Shown: positions 40,042 through 50,200, numbered from the stretch's first letter. The stretch: DNA of 64,000 nucleotides from M3007 sp046160625 (GCA_046160625.1 JBJXGZ010000143.1:1-64000), one strand, 5' to 3'. Notes: generated from the sequence alone by a model not told the origin. Made by a program: numbers and translations.

Positions 40042-43000
40042 CTAAATCTTATCGAAGTCTTTAAAGACTGAAAACTTCACCCCTTCTACTTTTTCTCTAT
40101 ACTCCTTCCATTGGGTGTCTAAGAGCATGTTTACCTTTTCTATCAGGCTTTCCGCTTCGCGCTTTGCAGTTGAGATGGCAGTTTGTGTTGCAGCGTTAGG
40201 CGCACCTTGCCCTCCGTCAATATATCCAATGGCATTCCAGAATTTTGCATTCAATACATCGGGATTACGCTGAATTCCCTTGGCTTCCTTGTGTTGGAAG
40301 AATTTATCCTTCAAAACACTGACAGAATCCTTAATTGTTGACCCAAGTTTGTTCACGTCCTTTTTAAGACTGTCCGGCACGTTCACAAATTGGCTTTCTA
40401 CAAGCCCTATTGTTTTTTCTGCCTCTTTTAAGCGATTGTAAGCTTTTGTGGCACGCTCAACGATATTATACAGATCGTGCTTTGCAGCATTTTTAGCCTC
40501 CCGTTCGGCAACTGAGATATTGAGTCTCGGATCATCTATCACCTTCACCAGAATCGAATCGCGGTAGCCCATGTATTCTGCCTTTACCCAGTATTCACCA
40601 GGTAGCACCTGCGGGCCATTGCCAGGCTCCATCTGGTCTGGCCCGGGTTCGTTTTTAGAGGGAAAACGCACGCCTTTTGTGTCCTTGCCCCACCAGATTC
40701 TACTTGAGAAAGTGGAATCTAGTTCGGTCTTGAACCTGCGCAAAGTGTCGCCATTCATGGAAAAGACCATGATGGTGGCTTTCTCTTTTTTACCCGCCGT
40801 AGCCTTGGCGGAGGCGGGTTTATCCGTAGCCTTGGCGGAGGCGGGTTTATCACCCTCCTTTTTATCTTCTTTCTTCTCTTCCAATTTACCCGCCGCAGCC
40901 TTATCAGAAGCAGGTTTGTCTTTATCATCTCCTTTATCAGAAGCGGATTTACCCTTCGCCTTTTCCATCTTTTTAATCCCTGGTTTTACCCACACAGGAA
41001 TACTCACAGCTGTGCCTTTGTTCTCCCCTTCGTACGTTGCGTCTACTGCAAAACGAGGGCCGTCAAAGGAGCGGAATTCAGCAAGCACACCTGGCTGCGC
41101 GGGAAAAAGTTTAAAGGGTTGGTCTAACAGGTTCGCGCCAGAACGAGCCAGTTCACGCAAGACAGAAAGGTTGTCGAGAATCCAAATGCCCCGCCCAAAG
41201 GTGCCGAGCACAAGGTCAGCATCACGCTGCTGGATTTTCAGATCAAAAATAGGCACCCTTGGGAAAGACTCGCCGGGAAACAAAACCCAATTTTCACCAT
41301 AATTGATGGAAACGTACAAACCATGTTCGGTGCCGAGGAAAATCAAATTGGACACTTCCGGGTCTTGTACCACTGAAAGGCAATAGTTGCCTCCTTGCGC
41401 ACCATTGCCAACCGGGAGGTTTTTAGCCGAAGCCAGGCGTTTCCATTTTTTTCCAAAATCGGTGGTGTGGTAGAGGTAAGGCTGCCAGTCGTTTTGGCGA
41501 TAATTATTCAACACCACGAAAGCCTCGCCCGCATTAATTGGAGAAGCCTCAATGGCCGGAATCCAGGCGTTTTTAGGGGCATCTGGCAGGTCTTTGGCAA
41601 AATTTGCCCAGGTTTTGCCATGGTCGGTGGTCAATTGCACATTGCCATCGTCGGTGCCAACCCAGGCTACCCCTTTTTGCACCGGAGAGGGCGCAATCGC
41701 TATTATTGTACAATGATTTTCTGCATTGGTTGCATCAAATGTAAGGCCGCCTGAGATATCCTGATGGAGCTTGGATGTATCATTTGTAGTCAAATCCGGG
41801 GAAATTATCCGCCAGGTTTGCCCTAAATCGTAACTATGATGTAAAAACTGGCTTCCGAAAAAGATGCCTTTGTCTTGCCAGGGGTCTTGTGCGAGCGCAG
41901 CGTTCCAGTTGAAGCGCAATTTTGTTTCGCCGTCAGGGTGAAGTGGTTTAATATATTTGTTTTCGCCCGTTTTACGGTCCACGAGACCGAGTTCTCCGCC
42001 CTGAGATTGTGCAAAAACATACCGCGAGTCGTCCTTTTGCGGCATGGTCTCAAAGCCATCACCAAAGGCAACCTCCTGCCAATCGGAATTGCGGATGCCC
42101 CCCGATTTCCAGACAGCTGAAGGGCCAACCCAGGAGCCATTGTCCTGCAAACCACCATACACATTATAAGGCCACTCATTGTCCGTTTCAACGTGATAAA
42201 ACTGTCCAACGGGGATGTTCTCAGCATATCTCCAGGTCTTGCCACCATCGTAGGTGATATTTAGGCCCCCGTCATTTCCGTTGATGATGTAATTTGGATT
42301 GTCCGGACTTATCCAAAAAGCGTGGTGGTCAGGGTGAATATGCCAGCCAGCCCAGGTGGAAAAGGTCTTGCCTCCATCTTCGCTTTTTGATATTAAAGTG
42401 TATATCGAATAGACCCGGTTTTCGTTCTTCGGGTCTACATAGATTTCAGAGTAATAAAATGGTCGGTCACCCTGGCCTTTGTCGGCCATTTTTTGCCATT
42501 TTTTGCCGCCATCTGTGCTCTTATAAAGGGCGTTTTCTTTGGCTTCTACGAGCGCATACACGATATCGGGATTGCTCTTAGCAACCGCGAGACCAATACG
42601 CCCCAAATCGCCTTCAGGCAAGCCGTCTTTATCTGTTCTTTTTTCCCAGGTCTCTCCAGCGTCATAACTGACATAAAGTCCAGAGCCTTTTCCGCCACTC
42701 TTAAAAAACCAGGGCCAGCGGCGGTATTCCCACATCGCAGCGTACAATTTATTTGGGTTTTGAGGATCGGCAACCAAATCTGCACAACCCGTTATGTCAT
42801 TGACATACAGCGTCTTTTTCCAGGTTTTACCGCCATCCGTACTCTTAAAAACGCCACGCTCTTCCGTTGGGCCATACGTTGAACCGAGGGATGCAGCAAA
42901 GACAATATCTGGATTATCCCGATGCAACACCACCCGGTGAATAGTACGGGTGTTTTGCAAACCCATACACACCCAATCTTTGCCGCCATTGATGGTTTTA

Positions 43001-43413
43001 AAAATCCCAATGCCAAAATTTTGTGAGTTCCGGGGGTTTCCCTCACCTGTGCCTACCCAGATTTCGTCAGGATTGCGGGGATTGATGGCGATGCTTCCGA
43101 CACCTTGTGTAGGCGCATTGTCAAAAATCGGCTCCCATGCCGTGCCGCCGCTTTTACTTCGCCAAACGCCCCCTGATGCTGCACCTGCGTAAATGACTTC
43201 AGGGTGGTTAGGATCCACGGCTATGGATGTGATACGGCCGGACATAGCACCCGGGCCGATATTGCGGACTTTGATGGTTTTTAGCACCTCCGGCGTGAAG
43301 GATGGCCGGTTTTGCCCATTGATTTTTAAAGTAAAGGCACTAAAAAAGAGAAGGATGAACAGTGCGCCTTCGCCTAGGCTTGGGCGGAGGAAGAGGTAGT
43401 TATGTCTTAACAT
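40042..43413 (-). CDS. Large secreted VPS10/sortilin-like beta-propeller (BNR-repeat glycosyl-hydrolase-like) protein
   Basis: 1123 residues. After the signal peptide (ALFILLFFSAFTLKINGQ) come two groups of BNR/Asp-box propeller blades: VWRSKSGGTAWEPIFDN, IFKTINGGKDWVCMGLQ, VFKSTDGGKTWKKTLYV, LYVSYDAGETWEKR, LYKSTDGGKKWQKM and, in the second half, LTTDHGKTWANFAKDL and LYVSINYGENWVLFPG. Such VPS10/sialidase-fold proteins are annotated as glycosyl hydrolases without proof of activity. No T9SS domain is seen. A lysine/alanine-rich linker at about residues 850-880 contains tandem repeats (see 40798-40851). The first residues (RPSLGEGA) are coded by another palindromic DNA word, so the true start may lie slightly downstream. 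Confidence 0.82.
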   Translation of the reverse strand: MLRHNYLFLRPSLGEGALFILLFFSAFTLKINGQNRPSFTPEVLKTIKVRNIGPGAMSGRITSIAVDPNHPEVIYAGAASGGVWRSKSGGTAWEPIFDNAPTQGVGSIAINPRNPDEIWVGTGEGNPRNSQNFGIGIFKTINGGKDWVCMGLQNTRTIHRVVLHRDNPDIVFAASLGSTYGPTEERGVFKSTDGGKTWKKTLYVNDITGCADLVADPQNPNKLYAAMWEYRRWPWFFKSGGKGSGLYVSYDAGETWEKRTDKDGLPEGDLGRIGLAVAKSNPDIVYALVEAKENALYKSTDGGKKWQKMADKGQGDRPFYYSEIYVDPKNENRVYSIYTLISKSEDGGKTFSTWAGWHIHPDHHAFWISPDNPNYIINGNDGGLNITYDGGKTWRYAENIPVGQFYHVETDNEWPYNVYGGLQDNGSWVGPSAVWKSGGIRNSDWQEVAFGDGFETMPQKDDSRYVFAQSQGGELGLVDRKTGENKYIKPLHPDGETKLRFNWNAALAQDPWQDKGIFFGSQFLHHSYDLGQTWRIISPDLTTNDTSKLHQDISGGLTFDATNAENHCTIIAIAPSPVQKGVAWVGTDDGNVQLTTDHGKTWANFAKDLPDAPKNAWIPAIEASPINAGEAFVVLNNYRQNDWQPYLYHTTDFGKKWKRLASAKNLPVGNGAQGGNYCLSVVQDPEVSNLIFLGTEHGLYVSINYGENWVLFPGESFPRVPIFDLKIQQRDADLVLGTFGRGIWILDNLSVLRELARSGANLLDQPFKLFPAQPGVLAEFRSFDGPRFAVDATYEGENKGTAVSIPVWVKPGIKKMEKAKGKSASDKGDDKDKPASDKAAAGKLEEKKEDKKEGDKPASAKATDKPASAKATAGKKEKATIMVFSMNGDTLRRFKTELDSTFSSRIWWGKDTKGVRFPSKNEPGPDQMEPGNGPQVLPGEYWVKAEYMGYRDSILVKVIDDPRLNISVAEREAKNAAKHDLYNIVERATKAYNRLKEAEKTIGLVESQFVNVPDSLKKDVNKLGSTIKDSVSVLKDKFFQHKEAKGIQRNPDVLNAKFWNAIGYIDGGQGAPNAATQTAISTAKREAESLIEKVNMLLDTQWKEYREKVEGVKFSVFKDFDKI
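40798..40851 (-). repeat. Two perfect 27-nt tandem repeats inside a coding region
   Basis: 40798-40824 and 40825-40851 are identical 27-base units; on the coding strand each encodes DKPASAKAT in frame. A third copy with 9 substitutions lies at 40894-40920 (DKPASDKAA) and a partial one near 40931-40954. The unit begins with ACCCGCC-like and the block ends with GGCGGGT, giving a palindromic frame. The block is confined to a charged linker, where it disrupts no fold. Confidence 0.85.
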
Positions 43414-43515
43414 CGAAAATAGTTTTGTTGCGCAAAACTGCGAAAAGCGGCGATGGCAATTGCTATTTTACAGGATTTTCGATGAAATAAAGGCTTTTCA
43501 AATCCTTTTGTCCAT

Positions 43516-43550
43516 AAAAAAACGCTGAACAACATGAGTTGCCCAGCGTT
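43516..43550 (-). terminator. Terminator of the DUF1501 gene
   Basis: Minus-strand AACGCTG and CAGCGTT with inner CAAC/GTTG pairing is followed by a T7 run. It lies 26 bases after the DUF1501 stop codon. Confidence 0.83.
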
Positions 43551-43575
43551 CCTTTGTTCACAGTATTCGAAAGTA

Positions 43576-45237
43576 CTAACGAATCACATTGAGTTTTGCC
43601 ACGTGAGCACGGCCATTCAGCTTGTTTTCCAAACGCACAAAATACATAGCCGGAGGCAAAGGAGACACGTCGAGGTAAAAGACATTAGAGTCTTGTTCAA
43701 CCCGAACATTGGTGGCCGATACGAGCGAACCACCCAGGCTGTGCAATGTGAGCCGCGCCTCAAATGACGATCCTGTATTGCTGAACCCGATTTCTGCCTG
43801 TATGTTGGCAGGGTTTGGGAAGATGGTCAAAGGCTTTTCTGCAAAGTGCTGGTCGTCTGTACCCACTGTTATCGGCAGATAACAATCGGGGCTGACGATA
43901 GCAGCAGAATCAACCAGTGCCATTTTGGAGTAACCCTCGAACATGGTCTCCGTAAGTACGCCCTCGCTTGCGCCGAGCCAGTCTTGCAAGAGCGTAGTAA
44001 ATACCTGGCGATAGTCAAACTGGGCGCCTTGCAATTGGTTGTCGTTTGTAAGGTTGGAGAGGTTCACGTTGGTGCCGCGTACACCCGCTGCGATATTTTT
44101 GCCAAAAATAAGCATGGGCGCTAGGGTGCCGTGGTCGGAGCCGTCGGAGCCATTTTCTTTTGCACAGCGGCCAAATTCAGAAAAGGTGCAAGCGGTCACC
44201 TGATCAGCCAATCCCAAGCCTTCGAGGTCGTCCATGAAATTCTTAACTGCTTCGGCGAGGTCGAGCAGCAGGTTGGCGTGATCACCTACGGTGGGATTTC
44301 CGCCATTCACCTGGGCATTGTGGGTATCAAAACCACCCAATTGGCAGAGATAAATTTTGGTCTTGCAACCACCCTTTATAAGCCGTGCAATGGTTTGTAG
44401 TTGAGGGGCAAAACGGCTGGCATTCGTTGAAGGGTAGGTAGTCAGGAAATTTGAACCTGCATTGAACACTTGCGAAATGCGTTGTGCATACAGACTGGTG
44501 CTTTGTTCCACGCCCATGATAAATTCTAATTCCGTTCCATGGTCCGAATCAGGCACATTTGCGATAGGCGCTCCACCAATTGTCTGGATTAGGGAATAAA
44601 AGCCGGCCGCATCCTGTCCACTTAAATTAATGACGTTCTGATGCTCCGTTTCAGTATGGAACCCGAGCGAGGTGGCCGGGTCTCCAATTTGGATTCCGAG
44701 CGGATCAGGCATAGAGCTTGTTGGCACGCCTGCTACATCGGGATAAAACGCCTGGAGCGCACGCCCTATCCAGCCAGATTTTATGTTATTGTTGGCAAGG
44801 GTACCGTCTCCGCCAGTAAGCCAAAGGTCGGTGCCTTTGAAGTGACTCTGATTCATGCTTTCATACCCAACGCCCTGCACCACGGTTGCCCAACCTTTTT
44901 CATACAACTCTTTGATTTTCAAGAATGAAGGATGGATGCCGACTTGATCATCGGTGGACAATGTGCTGTCCAAATTGATGGCAGAATCCTCTGGAATACC
45001 TATTGAAGGGCGCAAATTGGCATAGGTGTCGTATTGATTAATGGGAATAATGGTATTGAGACCGTCGTTACCGCCTTTGAGTTGGATCAAAACGAGCACA
45101 CGGTCTTCCACGCCCTCGCAGCTGCTAAGCAACCGAGCCATTTTGCTGTTGGCAAAAGGTCGTAAAGCGTGGCCGTTCACCACAAATGGTGTTACCGTTG
45201 CGGCTGGGAATATTTTGAGAAAATTTCGTCTTTTCAT
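43576..45237 (-). CDS. DUF1501 protein with T9SS type A sorting domain
   Basis: 553 residues. It begins MKRRNFLKIFPAATVTPF, a Tat-like signal with the RRNFLK motif. The DUF1501 body follows (RVLVLIQLKGGNDGLNTIIP, YDTYANLRPSIGIP, GWATVVQGVGYESMNQSHF, FDTHNAQVNGG, CTFSEFGRCAKENGSDGSDH, GTLAPMLIFGKNI), which has a sulfatase/alkaline-phosphatase-like fold. The C-terminus is a type A sorting domain (LTIFPNPANIQAEIGF, LPPAMYFVRLENK, HVAKLNVIR). Combining a Tat-like signal with type IX sorting is notable. DUF1501 genes nearly always adjoin DUF1800 genes, as here, 94 bases apart on the same strand; the pair is widespread but of unknown function. Confidence 0.9.
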   Translation of the reverse strand: MKRRNFLKIFPAATVTPFVVNGHALRPFANSKMARLLSSCEGVEDRVLVLIQLKGGNDGLNTIIPINQYDTYANLRPSIGIPEDSAINLDSTLSTDDQVGIHPSFLKIKELYEKGWATVVQGVGYESMNQSHFKGTDLWLTGGDGTLANNNIKSGWIGRALQAFYPDVAGVPTSSMPDPLGIQIGDPATSLGFHTETEHQNVINLSGQDAAGFYSLIQTIGGAPIANVPDSDHGTELEFIMGVEQSTSLYAQRISQVFNAGSNFLTTYPSTNASRFAPQLQTIARLIKGGCKTKIYLCQLGGFDTHNAQVNGGNPTVGDHANLLLDLAEAVKNFMDDLEGLGLADQVTACTFSEFGRCAKENGSDGSDHGTLAPMLIFGKNIAAGVRGTNVNLSNLTNDNQLQGAQFDYRQVFTTLLQDWLGASEGVLTETMFEGYSKMALVDSAAIVSPDCYLPITVGTDDQHFAEKPLTIFPNPANIQAEIGFSNTGSSFEARLTLHSLGGSLVSATNVRVEQDSNVFYLDVSPLPPAMYFVRLENKLNGRAHVAKLNVIR

Positions 45238-45248
45238 TTTTTTAAAAT

Positions 45249-45323
45249 TTTGAACAGTTCAAACAGTATGGCGGAATGGCATTCCGCCTGTTGCATACCT
45301 CGGCCCGGGAAGTCTTGCCGGGC
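45249..45323. repeat. Three consecutive compact palindromes between DUF1800 and DUF1501 genes
   Basis: 45249-45263 is TTTGAAC-A-GTTCAAA; 45270-45288 is GGCGGAAT-GGC-ATTCCGCC; 45303-45323 is a 10-bp arm around one base with a single mismatch (GCCCGGGAAG/CTTGCCGGGC). They fill most of the 94-base spacer inside this two-gene unit, and the third lies 8 bases past the DUF1800 stop. Confidence 0.8.
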
Positions 45324-45331
45324 ATCAACGC

Positions 45332-46993
45332 TTAAAAAGTTTGATATTCCGGCGAATAAAGGATTGCCTTCACCAGTCGCCGGAGCCACAACCTGACCTC
45401 AGTATCGTCGTTGGTGTTGAGGTAATTCTGCCACTCATATGTCCAGTCGTTTGGCGGAAGCGTATCGAGGAAAATCGAGATGTGGAAGTAATTGAACCGG
45501 TCGGTGTCCACCTCTTCAGGAAGCAAATATTTGAGCATATCTTCCACCAGCACCTGCGAGTCGAGTGCGTTGGAAATCACGCCGCTGTTTTTCACCCAAG
45601 TGACAATGTCAAGTTGCGTGCCTAAGGGCTGCCCTGTTTGGTTTCCGATCGTCAAGGTTCCGCTTAGGAACATATCGGGCATTTTGTAGCGGGTGATAAT
45701 CGTGCTTGAGTTAAACCATTGGCGACTGAAATCCGGGTCTGAGTAATAAGCCGGGTAACCTGCCACATCCGAAGCGAAAAAGAGCGGGAGGTTGGCGGTC
45801 GCAAAGGCGCGTTGCAGCATCCCGCGCTCAAAAATTTGAAAATAGGCATTCGTATTGACAACTGGATCTGGCAATGGCATCCCGAAGAACGACATGGTTT
45901 GGTAGTTTAGCTCGAGGGGCGATTTGAGCATGCCACCAATTATTTCATCCGAGTTGTCTGAGTCGTCAGCATCGAAGAAATGCTGGCTTTGAAGCAGTTG
46001 CTGCAGGACTGGCTTTATCTCAAAGTTGTTGGCAATGAGTGTGTTAGCAAGCGGCACAATAATATCTGTCTCAATTTCAGTAGTAATGTTCCGGCTCACA
46101 AAATAGCGATACAATCGCCGGCAAAGGTTTTTGGCTGTTTCCGGTTGGGCAAAAATCATGTTCACAAAAGCCTGCAATTCCACCCACATCCCGGCGGCAT
46201 TGGAAGCCCCTGTGATGACTGTGTTATTGAATTTTGAGGAGAACGTTTTGTTTCCCTGTGAGTGTTGACCAAAAACAGCGTCCCCACGTGGAATACCAGT
46301 TTCAGCGTCTACGACATCGCGGTTGAAACGAGTACGGAAACCAGTGAGCACTTTGGAAGCTTCAACGATATCGTCTTCCGTGTAGTTTGTGTAATCGCCC
46401 GGGCCAATTTGTGGGCCTTTTCCGATGGTAAAAAGTTCAAAAAATTCGCGGGCGAAATTCTCATTTGGGTTGGAAGCCGTATTCTGCGTATTATTCAGAT
46501 ACAACAGCATATTGTTGTCCACTACAATTTTGTAGGCCAACTTTTTGAAATTGCCCAGGGCACCCCAACGCAGGAGTTGCAGGTAGTCAAAAAAACTTGA
46601 ATTCCTTGCGGCATTGGCAGTTGTTTGCATGAACTGGTGAAAGAAGAACTGCATTTTGTGCCCAATGCCCGTATCGCGCAAGGCCTCGTTGCACCACCAA
46701 ACCATATTCCAGCGGCGGAGTACGAAATCTTCTGCGGGCAAGGAAGTCTGCGGCGTGCCGGGCAAGGGTAGCAGCCAGGTTACTACTGGCGAACCTTGAA
46801 CAGCAAGATCTTTGTAAATCGGCTGGCTTTGCTGAAGTGGGTTCAATTGGAGGATTGAGTTGAGCGCTTGGGCAGCTGTTTGCCCCGCCATTTGATCCAC
46901 TTTGGGCTTTGAGTAGTTGAAACTCGTGCGCCGGAGCAGGTGTGCGGCCCGTCGGTGGCCCAGCGAACCTGTCAAAGGAGAGAGTGATGCCAT
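45332..46993 (-). CDS. DUF1800 family protein
   Basis: 553 residues without an obvious signal peptide from this start. The family opening is clear: RRAAHLLRRTSFNYSKPKVDQ, then helix-rich signatures WWCNEALRDTGIGHKMQFFF, FHQFMQTTANAARNSSFFDY, ENFAREFFELFTIGKG and DIVEASKVLTGFR (the typical N-x-N-x-AREFxELFTLG motif). The C-terminal part has LKSPLELNYQTMSFFGMPLP and WFNSSTIITRYKM. DUF1800 proteins are always found with DUF1501 partners in many phyla; some link them to cell-surface or polysaccharide processes, without proof. It is the upstream gene of the pair. Confidence 0.9.
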   Translation of the reverse strand: MASLSPLTGSLGHRRAAHLLRRTSFNYSKPKVDQMAGQTAAQALNSILQLNPLQQSQPIYKDLAVQGSPVVTWLLPLPGTPQTSLPAEDFVLRRWNMVWWCNEALRDTGIGHKMQFFFHQFMQTTANAARNSSFFDYLQLLRWGALGNFKKLAYKIVVDNNMLLYLNNTQNTASNPNENFAREFFELFTIGKGPQIGPGDYTNYTEDDIVEASKVLTGFRTRFNRDVVDAETGIPRGDAVFGQHSQGNKTFSSKFNNTVITGASNAAGMWVELQAFVNMIFAQPETAKNLCRRLYRYFVSRNITTEIETDIIVPLANTLIANNFEIKPVLQQLLQSQHFFDADDSDNSDEIIGGMLKSPLELNYQTMSFFGMPLPDPVVNTNAYFQIFERGMLQRAFATANLPLFFASDVAGYPAYYSDPDFSRQWFNSSTIITRYKMPDMFLSGTLTIGNQTGQPLGTQLDIVTWVKNSGVISNALDSQVLVEDMLKYLLPEEVDTDRFNYFHISIFLDTLPPNDWTYEWQNYLNTNDDTEVRLWLRRLVKAILYSPEYQTF

Positions 46994-47124
46994 AGTTCGG
47001 AAAGGATGATTGAGTAAATGAAATAGGTTTTTTCGTAGAGGTAGGGCTTTTGACCCAGGGGTTGCATGTAGGTTTAACGAAGTGTTTAATTATTTTTGAG
47101 GTTGTTGTGTTTTTGCTCAAAATG

Positions 47125-47166
47125 ACAATTGCGGCCTGCAGAGTTTCCTCCACAGGCCGCAATTGT
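47125..47166 (-). terminator. 14-bp hairpin downstream of the large T9SS type B gene
   Basis: 47125-47138 pairs perfectly with 47153-47166 (ACAATTGCGGCCTG). On the minus strand the loop holds GAG-GAAA-CTC, a small inner stem with a GNRA-type tetraloop, and the hairpin is followed by CATTTTGAG, a short T-run. With the periodic repeat at 47191-47278 it makes two stem-loops in series after the gene. Confidence 0.65.
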
Positions 47167-47190
47167 TGCAAATAATCAATACAAATCCCA

Positions 47191-47278
47191 AGATAAAATA
47201 AACCGCAGAGTCACAGAGACGCAGAGTATTGAATTTCAAAAACTCTGCGTCTCTGTGACTCTGCGGTTTATTTTATCT
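47191..47278. repeat. Periodic inverted repeat, 8-nt CCGCAGAG-type units, 37-bp perfect stem
   Basis: 47191-47227 and 47242-47278 are perfectly complementary over 37 bp with a 14-base loop. Inside each arm three 8-base units run in series (CCGCAGAG, TCACAGAG, ACGCAGAG). The right arm overlaps the stop codon at 47273-47275 of the T9SS type B gene. Confidence 0.93.
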
Positions 47279-50200
47279 GATCACTGTCAAATCCCCCACT
47301 TTTTTCAACACCGAACCGTCCACCAATTCCAATTCGATTTGCCAGAGGTAAACGCCAGGGTTTACTAATTTTCCACGATAGCGACCATCCCAAGCGAGTG
47401 AAGCATCCCCCGGCAGGGCATTTTTGGTTTCATGCAGCAGTTCGCCCCATCGGTCGAACACGCGGAAAAGGTTCACCTTAAGCACGGCGGGGTTGAAACC
47501 CAATACAAGGTTTGCATTTTCACCAGAACCGCCCATGGCATTTGGAATATATACGCCTATGATTTGTTCGATCATCAAAAGCATTTCATCCGTAGCGGTG
47601 CAGCCATTTATGTCCTTGATAGTGAGTACGTAACGGGTGGTTTCCAAAGGTGTCTGCACGATTGGGTCTGGGCACGTAAGACAACTGAGATAGGAGGTGT
47701 CGCTCCATTCCCATTCCACAGGAGTTAATCCTGCTAAATCAATTTCAAGCGGAAGCGAAATGCCGAGCTGAATGGTGGTATCTGCAGGCAGGTTAACTGA
47801 AATTTGTGGCGGTTCCAATACTGTGGAGGCAAGGGTATCCTGGCATTCAAACACGTCCTGGCTGACAATGGTGTAGTTGCCTGCATGGAGATTGGGATAA
47901 TCGAGGATTTGTGTGAAAGGCCCGCCTTCGAATTGAAATAAGAGAGAAGGGTCGTTAGTGGTAATTCTAATGGCCCCAGTGGATTCATCATAACATCTGG
48001 CCGAATCTATTTCCGTCGCGAAGAAAGTTTGAGGATGCTGATCAATGGTAATTGCTTCCGTTTCAGTGCAATCATTGCCATCCGTCACAGTCAGGGAGTA
48101 GTTGCCCGCAGTCACATTGTCAATGTCTGGGGCTTGGTTGCTAGTAAAATCCCAGGCATACATCAACGGTTCTACCCCATTTGTGATGTTGGCCGTAAGC
48201 GAGGCATTTGATTCTCCAAAACAGGCAATCGTCCCGTCAATTTCCAATTGTATTTGAGGGTAAACCAAAAGCCCTACTACATGGGTAGAATCACAACCAT
48301 TGGTTGCCGTAAACTTCCCGATGTATTCCCCACTGGTGGTTTGTGGCGTTCCAAAGATATTCGATGATTCCCCAAAACAAATTACACGAGATTCGATCAA
48401 GTAAAATGTGTCTAGGGGGGCCACTCGAACCAACACAGTGGAATCGCAACCCGTAATTGCACTCAAATTGAAGGTCATTTCCTCTTCAGGCGCGAGGGCT
48501 ACATTATTGATATTCAGCGTCGAACCAAGACATACTGCGGTATCCACCGTAATATTGAAGGTTCCTACTCCCGTTCCCTGTACCCGCACCAGCACCGTTG
48601 AATCGCAGCCGTGAATGGTTTGAAGCGAAAAAAGACGAGCACTATCAGGTTCAATGGACTGCCCATTCCACACTACCGCGCTGCCATAACAAATGATGGT
48701 ATCCACGGCATAATCGTAAGTCTGATGCAGGAAAACCAATGCCGTATCGCGGGCTGAACAGCCGTAGGAATAGCCAGCATGAATGGCAACCAAAGTCGGC
48801 GTGAGTGGGCTAAGGGTAACTGCTGAACAAGTATCACAACTCAAAGGAGCGCTTGCAATCCAGGTGTAAAAATCAAAACCAGAGACGGCAAGTGTTGCAG
48901 AATCGCCCGGACAAACGCCGATGTCTTGCCCAAGGTCAACGCTAGTGCTTGTGTCCAGGCCGACGATTATGCTGTCGGTCTGGGTAATGGAGCAAACATC
49001 CGTGGCAGTAACAGTATAGAATCCAGGGCCTTGCGCTGTAAAAGTGGAGTCGGTAGAATTGTCTGACCAAACCCAGGCAACAAGGTCTTGTCCGCCAACA
49101 TCAAATTGCATGATGCTTAGGTCGCATATTGCGGTATCCTGCCCAAGGGACACTGTTGCAGGTTGGTAGGGAAAGTAAAATCCTGCAATGTTGTTGTCAA
49201 AAACACATTCAACGATGCTTGTTACCGGAAAGTCCGTGCTTAAATTAAAAGGAGGAAGCGTAGAATGGTCGTCGTTCAGAACTATGAAAACAGAATCATT
49301 GGTTGTGCGCGGTATGCGAAAACTGAGCGTGTCGCAGACGCCGATTGCAATGTCCGACGAGGTAGCAACAATGCCGATCCACTGCGCGGCCGTGGTTTGC
49401 GGGTTTCCAATATAGGCCGAAATTGGGGTATTTTGCGGAAAAAGGTTGTCGCCCTCGTTGCAAATCTCGATGGTCAGCAACATAGAATCTGGTTGGCAAA
49501 GCGGCTGGCTCACTATACTGATACTTGCATCAGGGGTTGGAAAGGTTTGATAGGAATACTGATTCATAAATGTATTCAATTGCCGCCCGTCACCTACTAT
49601 ATGCTGCATTTGCTGGAATTGTGGCACACTTAGGTCGTCGTTTATATTGGTATTGAAATAGCCGTGCTGGTTCCATACCGGCCGCGAACTGATATTTGGC
49701 GTACCCACGATTTCGTAGGCGAACACCGTTCCGTCGAAGGAGCTGCCATTGGTGCCACATTCTATCAAGATTTCGGTTTTCCCATCGGCATCCACATCAA
49801 GCACAAGCGGGCTTTCGATGTGGGTAAAACTGCGGCAGTCATCTTCCCAAATGACATTGCCTGTTGCGCCATCCAAAATCTGCAATTTTTCCTCACTGCG
49901 GTAAATAACATCGTATGATCTGTCACCACAAAAATCGAAAACACTTGTGCAGGTAATGGAAGACGGGTCGTTGACGGGGTTTGCCCAAAGGACTGAAAAG
50001 TCGTTACGAAGTGCGTACAACCATGGGTGGCCCACAAAACTGATGTCGGGCAAACTGTCGCCATCAAGGTCGGCCACGTTCACACGAGATGCGCCCTCGC
50101 TCCAATTGTTGAGCAATTGAAATTCGCGCATGATGCTGTTCGTCTGAATATCCCAAACATAGACGGTGTTCTGACCGTTTTTTTGCCCTTGAACGATAGC

